A stretch of 64,000 nt of DNA. Source: Stenogyne calaminthoides. Its lineage: Eukaryota; Streptophyta; Magnoliopsida; Lamiales; Lamiaceae. The translations under genes were made by a program, and so were the position numbers. The notes under the pieces were generated by a model. It saw nothing but the letters and a program-made list of their open reading frames with translations, ran no database searches and was not told the DNA's origin. The stretch is from positions 18,928,622 through 18,992,621 of the forward strand of contig JBBCBC010000001.1 in assembly GCA_037126765.1 (NCBI GenBank), in the 5' to 3' direction. Below are positions 57,409-64,000 of the stretch, piece after piece; position 1 is the stretch's first letter; each line of letters begins with the position of its first letter.

Positions 57409-60400
57409 TTACTTTTTCTTCTTAGATGCATGCTCCTTGGCCATTCGTTCAAAGAGGCTTCCATCGTAAGCAGCCCTTATATTGTCTTTGTGCAGCAAGC
57501 CCTTTTCGTCTTTGCAAAGGTGATACAGAATCTTCCACTCTGTGAAAGCAGCCAACCTGTCGAGAAGAAGAAATTAGATTCTACGGGATGATAACAATAT
57601 AACATATAGACAATGTTGAATTAGTGAAATAATTACCGCACCATCCACCATAGTCCTTGGGCTCCCTATTGGATTTCATGAAGTTATTCAACTCGCCTGA
57701 TGTCAAGGCATGTGGATGAGTATTCTCGTGCTTACTGAAGATTTCATCGAATTTCGCATGAACAAACCTGAAATCAACATAAGATATGAGCAACTCAACC
57801 ATTTCTTGAATTAAGAGATAAAATATATTGAATTTCCCAGGTAGTTTTCTGATAACATTTTATCAATTTAAAGTAAAGGTTCAAGTTAAGATCTACATGT
57901 TTGTGCAGGGACGGATCTAGGATTTAATGGTAAGGTAGGCTGAAATTTTTTGAAATTTCGTCACATTAAAATCTTATATTTACATAGAACATTTTTTTAA
58001 TATATTAATTTAGGTTGTGTCATATAGGACTTCAAAACATATATAAAACTTATCAATAGTTAAGTCCGATTTATCTATATTTTTAACAAAATACATTTCA
58101 AAAGATTTGTATTCATTTATAAAATACGTTGCTTCTTATTAATAAATAATATTTAGTTAAAATAAAATCATACAATTTATGCTCTAATTTTTTTTTATCA
58201 TTTCAAGTAATATTTATCAGTTTAAAAAAAATACCCCATGTAACTCATGTTAATATATTACATTTATAATTTCTCCTTTTTTAATATTAAAGTGGCAAAA
58301 AAATTATCATTATCACAATATATAATAAATAAAATATAAATTACTCATACATATTTGTCAAAAGAAAAGGACAAAAATTGAGAGAGCAAGATATTTAATA
58401 TTAAAAAAGTTAAATAAATAAAAATACTAAATGAGAAAAATAGAACTATGTTCAGATGATTATATTTTAATTTTTTTGGGCGTGAGAGCCTCAAGAAAGC
58501 ACATTTAAAATTACAATAAAATAGAATCTTTATTGTGAATGAAATTCTTGAGTTTCAATATTTTAATCAAATTTTAATAAGAGTAAGAAAAAAGGAGGGA
58601 CACGAGAGATCAAGAAAACAAAATTATATCAAGTTGTATCTTAATTTAATAACTAAAGACAAAGTAGAGTGTGAACAAGTTTCACTGTGAAACTGGTTAA
58701 AGAGTGTGACTTATATTACTAAAGAGTGTGACTTTTTACTGTAAAGGGTGTGACGTTTTACTGTAAAGAGTATTACTCATAAAAGTGAAGGATGTGACTT
58801 ATGTTATAGCAAAGAGTGTCGTAGTGATAACTGAAGGGTGTGACTTATATTACTAAAGGGTGTGACTTATATTACTAAAGAGTATGTCTGTAAAAAAAAA
58901 AAAACCCAATTTCACGGTGAACAAGTTTCACAGCATACCATATCATAACTAAATAGGGAGTGTGGGGATGAACTTTAACTTTAAATTGGGGATTGTAAAT
59001 TAAATATAAAACAACAAATAATATTGGGCTGATATTAAGTTTATATTTTAAAATTTAATTCACATACTACATGTAAATATATAACAGGTTAGTGGACCAA
59101 GTAAATCCGTCCATGTGTTTGTGCGTTGACTTTAGTAAGTCTCTTTGTACTCTAACAGTTATGCGGTCAGACACCCTGTTTAAAACACAACTATATACGT
59201 TTCAATGAAAACAACTAATACTCTTTCTTGTTGAAAAAACACAAAAAAATACATAAAACAACTAATACTCTTGACCATACAGATACAAGATCAAAAAAAA
59301 AAAAAAAAATAAAGAATAAAAAATAAGAATGTGAATTATACCTTCCTTCTTTGTCATAAACACCAGAATCACTTGTATGCTTGCTCAGATGGATGTTTTT
59401 CACTTCAATCGGGAAGTGAAAAGAAAAGGCTTGCCCCTGCATTCACAATTTAATATAAAAAAAACGTATTGATTATCTATAGGTTTCTCAAAGATTTCGA
59501 ATTCCAGAAAAGCTAACTAATAAAATCCTAACATTACAAAATATGAACCACTCATTATAAAATATGAACGTCACATGTTTTATACAACAATTTTGAACAA
59601 GTACTTCAACACGGAGCATGTGAACAAACTCAATAATATGCACTTCAATCTTAGTAATTAACTAATCCATATCAGTGATGAATCAAAACAGTATTCCTAG
59701 TTACTTGCAATCTGTAGCCTGTTTCGACGACATTGTAGATTCGCCCAATTATGTGTTCATCATCTTAATTTCATTTGTTAATTGGTGTTACATCACCAAA
59801 ATTGCAAGTTTTCCTATGTTTACCCATCCACATTTGCCACACCCCAAATAAACAGGGACAGATCCACGGAAATTTTCATTGAGTAATGGCAGAAAAAATT
59901 TAATATCCTAAGGGGGCGAAATCACAAAATTTTACGATTTTAAAGCATAAATATAAAAATATCTACATATGTAGTACAAAAAATTTAAATTCCAAGGAGA
60001 GCGACTTAATATTATAACATGATTCGAACTTTAAAATAGAGCCTTCTCCCCCTCACTTCTTATTCCATACGAACTCAAAGTTATTTGATGGTGTACCATT
60101 TTGTGATGACTAGACCTTTGAAGTTTAGACTTTATAGATGAAATCAAATTGAAAAACACCCCTTGAAAATAACAGGAAAAATATTAAGTACTAATTTTTT
60201 TCTCCTATTTTTTATTCCTCCTCTTCTTTCTCCCACTACATTCCTTTTCCTGTTTGTTTAATTTTTTTTCACAACAAACAGAGTTGCATGAACCAATAGA
60301 ACAGAACACATTATCTTCATTTAAATTTCACTTTTTATATATTACACACAATGAATTAAAACAATCACCCCTATAAATTTGTAAAATTTGCATTTACTAA

Positions 60401-60866
60401 ACCTCAATTAATTATCCAAAATAGTATAAAGAAAAAGAGTATTTACAGGTCTTGTTTTCCGACTGAGACCAAGGTTTATGAAAACGGCAGCAACAGAGGA
60501 AAGCATCAGCCCACATCCAATTGCTCGAAAACCTGAAAAATTACCAAAAAATATAAAATCATACCATTAATTTATCTCAGTTTCATAATTTTACTTTTGT
60601 TTTAAGAAAAAGAAATTAACCTTGAAATGTTTCGGAAGGATAAATGAGGCCATCGTTATTCCGATCGAAGAACATGACATGTTTCTGCATAACATTGTGC
60701 TGGTCATAATTTTCCATCACTGCATGGAAATGGCGCAAACAAAATTGAAGAAAATGAGAAACCAAAAAACAGAATTACAGAAATTGAAAAAGGGGGAGAA
60801 TAATTTAAACTTGCCTTGGGGTTTAGCAGTACCACAAATTGAAACAGAATTTGAATCTCCAGCCAT
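57409..60866 (-). CDS. CLO: Caleosin / peroxygenase, six exons
   Basis: Predicted 201-residue caleosin, a calcium- and heme-binding protein of lipid bodies or ER that acts as a peroxygenase on fatty acid hydroperoxides. Exons: 60,815-60,866; 60,621-60,719; 60,447-60,532; 59,342-59,436; 57,642-57,767; 57,409-57,556 (606 bases with the stop). Residues 36-47 (DRNNDGLIYPSE) form a complete EF-hand loop. His31 and His99 lie 68 apart, like the conserved heme-ligand histidines of the family. Residues 55-73 are a hydrophobic membrane segment; the usual proline knot after it is weak. GVYDKEGR, EWKILYHL and YDGSLFERM are family hallmarks, and the end is lysine-rich. The short N-terminus fits low-molecular-weight caleosins. 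Intron 1 is GC-AG (AAG/GCAAGT). The intron-5 donor (GTGCGG) is chosen because it alone keeps frame and gives GGWLAAF. Confidence 0.93.
57906..59115. mobile_element. Non-autonomous hAT-type DNA transposon in caleosin intron 4
   Basis: 1,210 bp flanked by an 8-bp duplication tgtttgtg (57,898-57,905 and 59,116-59,123). Inverted ends: CAGGGACGGATCTA on the left and, reversed, CATGGACGGATTTA on the right (12 of 14 equal). An 8-bp duplication with CAGGG-type ends points to the hAT superfamily. No transposase frame. A ~270-bp repeat (58,658-58,934) is nested in it. Confidence 0.82.
58658..58934 (+). repeat. MITE-like repeat, copy 1 (in caleosin intron 4)
   Basis: Bounded by gtgaacaagtttcac-type ends and filled with repeats of aagagtgtgacttatattact. 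The reverse complement occurs at 61,200-61,458. The outer bases (GTGAAC...GTTCAC) are nearly self-complementary, so it may be a MITE, but I cannot define the target duplication. Confidence 0.7.
59858..60060. mobile_element. Possible hAT end fragment in caleosin intron 3
   Basis: cagggacagatccacgg resembles the left end of the hAT element at 57,906. No matching right end or 8-bp duplication was found, so this is a fragment at best. Confidence 0.3.
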
Positions 60867-61199
60867 TAGAATTCTGCTTTACAACTCGTTAACGAAAAAG
60901 GAACAAGAAATTAAGAAGAGAAAGGCGTAGAGAAACGGAATCAGGTGCGGTTAAAATTAATTGAGAAAAGTGGGGTTTTATGGGCATCACCGCATCAGTT
61001 TTGCGTGTGTTCACATTTTTTGAAAGCTTTTCATGTCAGCTTTATTAGGTGTCACCATGAGAGAGAAGATTGTAAGCCATCTGCCTCGTTTCCTTTGTGT
61101 GTTTATCCGGTTCTTTTTATGTGTATATATATTTTGTCTTAATTGTAAATAAAATGGCGATTTTTTAAAATTGTAATTAAATTTAAAATTTGAGTTGAT

Positions 61200-61458
61200 A
61201 TGCTGTGAAACTGATTTTTTTTTACAGACATACTCTTTAATAATATAAGTCACACCCTTTATTAATATAAGTTACACCCTTCAGTTATCATTACGACACT
61301 CTTTGCTATAATATAAGTCACACCCTTCACTTTTATAAGTAATACTCTTCATAGTAAAACATCACACCCTTTATAGTAAAAAATCACATTCTTTAGTAAT
61401 ATAAGTCACAATCCTTAACCAGTTTCACCGTGAAACTTGTTCACACTATACTTTGTCA
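61200..61458 (-). repeat. MITE-like repeat, copy 2 (upstream of caleosin gene)
   Basis: Inverted copy of 58,658-58,934, about 335 bases upstream of the caleosin start codon. It lacks about 15 bases near one end. Sequence from 61,459 to 62,290 shows no gene. Confidence 0.7.
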
Positions 61459-62292
61459 TAAAATCTTCATATTTAATAAATGAAACCCCACTTTTACTAA
61501 TTTTTGCAATTCGAGCTTATATGCAGTATACCTCTTAAGTTTTGAGCATGAATAATATGTAGCCTGAATTATTATTTTTGTTTTAAAGGTGAAAGAGGTA
61601 TGCCTCCGGTAAACTCTATTTTTGAAGTACGTCATTCACGATAAAAAAAAATTCTGTTTACAAATAATGTTGGCACAAAATTGGGAATAGGGAATGATAT
61701 GTCACCTCATATGAATGAAATCACCTCTTTCATAATTGATGTTCCACTTTATATTCAATAATATGAATGAATGACATGCAAAATAATAAAAAAATATACA
61801 ACAGACCATCATAACTTGGGTCCATATGTTAAAAGTCAGAAGAATGAAACACTAATAGAATACGAAAAGTGGAACAGAGGAATCGAACCGCATCTCACGT
61901 ACTATTTGGATTTTTTTTTAAATATATCACGTGTCATAATATTGTCTAAATGAGATTTATTTTATATGTAAAATAGTCTCATATAGTTTTTAGTCAATTT
62001 ATATAATGAAGGTGACCACAATTGAATTATACAAAGCTCCCTCTAATGATAAAGTTTATTTCCAATTCTTGCAATATAATCAAATCTTGATAAATGAATG
62101 TTAGATAAAATAATATTTTTAAACTGAAAAAGCAAATAATATATTTAAATTCGGTAACATTATAATATAAAATATAATTTGATGGATATAAATAAAATTA
62201 TAATTTAATTTTAATATACATTCTATACGGATACTCAATCTGGTATGGTTCAACTTCTCTCCCCCAAAAGTCATAGCAGTTTTCATCCAGAC

Positions 62293-62450
62293 TAGAGCTG
62301 TCAGAATGGGCCGGAGGGGCGAGCCTGCCCAAAACCCACTTCAACCCACATTTTTGCGGGTTTGGGCGGGCCAACCCACTGCGGGCTTGGGTCGAAAACT
62401 ACTCAACCTAACCCAACCCAACCCATAGCGGGTAGCGGGCTAGCCCGTGG
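62293..62450. mobile_element. GC-rich transposon-end-like fragment
   Basis: tagagctgtcagaatgggcc followed by repeated gcgggtt/aaccc(a)-rich sequence in an otherwise AT-rich region. TAGAGCTGTCA-type starts with GGGCC-rich subterminal sequence are common in plant hAT-like elements. The other end and a target duplication were not found. Confidence 0.3.
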
Positions 62451-62956
62451 GTTTTTTAAATATAATATTATTATTTTTACATGTATTATTTATAATAAAT
62501 TTTTTAGTATGTCTTCGATAAAACTTGTTAATATCATTAAATTTTTACCACTACACTTATAATTTAATATAATAACACTTGTAAACTGAGATCATAACAT
62601 TAAATGTTAGAGGTATTAATTTATAAGAGTATTGGTATCATTTTATAAGTGTAATGAAATTAATTTCATAATATGAACATGTTTCACATGAGAATGTCTG
62701 TGTAAATTTTAAACATCATATGAACAATTCCTTAATAAATTATTTTTTGTATTTTAAGTAAATTTAATGATACTATTAAAAAGATATTATGAAATAATTA
62801 CAAATAAGTGGATGTCCTTTGATTTTCTTAAAGTCATGAATGAGAATTATGTAGATGTCTTATGATTTTCCAAATACATGAATGTGAGTTAATTTTAGAT
62901 CATCCTAGAAGAATCATTCATGTACTATCATCAATATACCAACGCGTTGAAAATCC

Positions 62957-63141
62957 TATAAATAGGTGTTATACCACCTTCATTTGTATCAGATAACGAT
63001 ATTGAAATCCTCCTGGCTTGGTCGCCCCCAGACGTAATCCTCGTGACAAACTGGGTCAACAAATGTTGTCTTCTTTTCTACCTTTTATACTCTCTCAATA
63101 CTCAATATTTTTATTAATTTTATAATACGTTATCAGCACGA
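62957..63141 (+). mobile_element. Copia-like LTR end and primer-binding region
   Basis: ctataaatagg (62,957-62,967) is a TATA box. cctggcttggtcgcccccag and gacaaactgggtcaac are the U5-type motif also found in the H LTR. tataata/cgttatcagcacga (63,121-63,141) is the LTR end/PBS arrangement known from several plant retroelements. The LTR start is not defined, and no gag is visible from 63,142 to the window end. Confidence 0.45.
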
Positions 63142-64000
63142 ATGCTCTAATGGGAATGCTCGCACATGATTTTTAGAATTCCACCTCTAGCATCGATCCA
63201 AATCGGTAAAATTCTCTATCTATTTTTTTGTTTCAATTTCGCAGGTATTTTTTTGGTTATGTATGTGTTTTAGTTAATATGTCAGTAGGTACATGTGAAA
63301 AGAAAACATAATATTAAATCACTATTTGGATCTTATAATATCAAATTGTTTTGGTGGGGAGTTGGGATTTCTATGTGTATAGCGAGTCATATGAACGCCT
63401 CATCTTGGAGGGTCTTTTGGAAAATATATTTTATTAGCCTTGAACTAAATAATCTATAATTGAGTTGCATAACACTTAAAGATTGATTTTTGTCTTTTTT
63501 GAGTAAGATTTCAAAGTCGTTGATGTGTTTTTCAAAAATTATGAATTGTCGATTATTATGATTCTTGAGATCCTCCATTATTTGGTCTTTTGGAATTTTG
63601 TGGATGTTATTTTATTTTGGTAGATGATCAGGCATTCGACATTAATTACGTAATTATAAAATTGACCTAAAAACACTATTTGGTTTATCAACTGCCTTAC
63701 TTATATACTGCTTGGAGTCATGACTTATTCAATTAAAATTCTTATGTTGGGCAAATAATGGGATGATTTAGCATGAATTTATGTGTTCAATATCCTCTTT
63801 AACATCTCTGCCACTCTCACTCACCTGGTCTGAATTTTTATGAACGTGGGCTTGAGCACTGTTGATGACAAAATATACATGGAGGGCAAGAGAACCCAAT
63901 AGGTCTGTTACACAAAGTGCAGTTAAAATATGGCTAGGCTACTATGCGATTTAGACCTGAAAAATATTTTGCACTCTAATTTATTTTGTTTTGCTAATTC
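63142..64000. other. AT-rich sequence, no feature seen
   Basis: If 62,957-63,141 is a 5' LTR end, this would be its internal leader, but I see no gag or other protein similarity on either strand. Confidence 0.4.

Noticed and set aside
57637..57767. Caleosin exon 5 ending at GTAATT (57,637)
   Set aside because: It would put the last exon out of frame. The GTGCGG donor five bases earlier keeps the frame and gives the family motif GWLAAF.
60622..60930. Plus-strand open frame of about 100 codons opposite caleosin exons 1-2
   Set aside because: Shadow of the caleosin exons and intron on the other strand; no similarity of its own.
63387..63578. Minus-strand frame of 63 codons near the right end
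   Set aside because: Short, AT-rich, no domain and no context.
1..64000. tRNA or rRNA genes
   Set aside because: Only tRNA-complementary primer-binding sites of retrotransposons were seen; no cloverleaf with A and B boxes was recognised by eye.

Overview
The window looks like nuclear DNA of a eudicot plant. It has AT-rich non-coding DNA on the right, one intron-bearing plant gene (a caleosin/peroxygenase) and about 56 kb of LTR retrotransposons inserted into one another. I cannot name the species. There are no prokaryotic features and no tRNA, rRNA or CRISPR array that I can support.

Positions 1-55,796 can be read as a nested stack. I name the elements here. D is a non-autonomous (-) element with its PBS at 47,950-47,961. 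C is a (-) Copia element of Sirevirus type (34,833-45,094) inserted in D. H is a (+) Ty3/gypsy-like element (17,620-18,556 and 32,298-34,837) inserted in C; it carries an intron-containing antisense gene. G is a (-) gag-only element (1-2,558 and 17,166-17,619) inserted in H. A is a (+) Copia element (2,559-17,165) inserted in the gag gene of G. B is a (-) Copia element of the same family as A (18,557-32,297) inserted in an intron of the antisense gene of H. E (48,428-55,796, +) is a non-autonomous element without recognisable gag or pol, inserted in the LTR of D. Five-base target duplications are visible for A (tatac), B (acatt) and E (gagag). The far ends of C, D, G and H lie outside the window on the left.

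A, B and C have the same plan: gag with a zinc knuckle, a coiled-coil linker, protease, integrase, reverse transcriptase and RNase H, then a long lysine/glutamate-rich region after pol. None has an intact polyprotein. Much of the damage in A and B is peculiar. Compared with better-preserved copies of the same sequence, CAG and CTG sites have become CG or CGG again and again. This looks more like base-calling error at methylated CHG sites than evolution, so frameshifts in these stretches should not be taken literally.

G and E each carry long tandem arrays of small hairpins upstream of the polypurine tract: TCGCACT/AGTGCGA hairpins at about 45-bp spacing in G, and very many CGCC-N5-GGCG hairpins in E. 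This is the least explained structure in the window.

The right end (55,797-64,000) is low-copy-looking AT-rich DNA. It holds a six-exon caleosin gene on the (-) strand (57,409-60,866) whose first intron has a GC-AG boundary. A non-autonomous hAT element with an 8-bp target duplication lies in its fourth intron. An inverted pair of a ~260-bp repeat encloses exons 1-4. Fragments of other transposons and a Copia-like LTR end lie further right.
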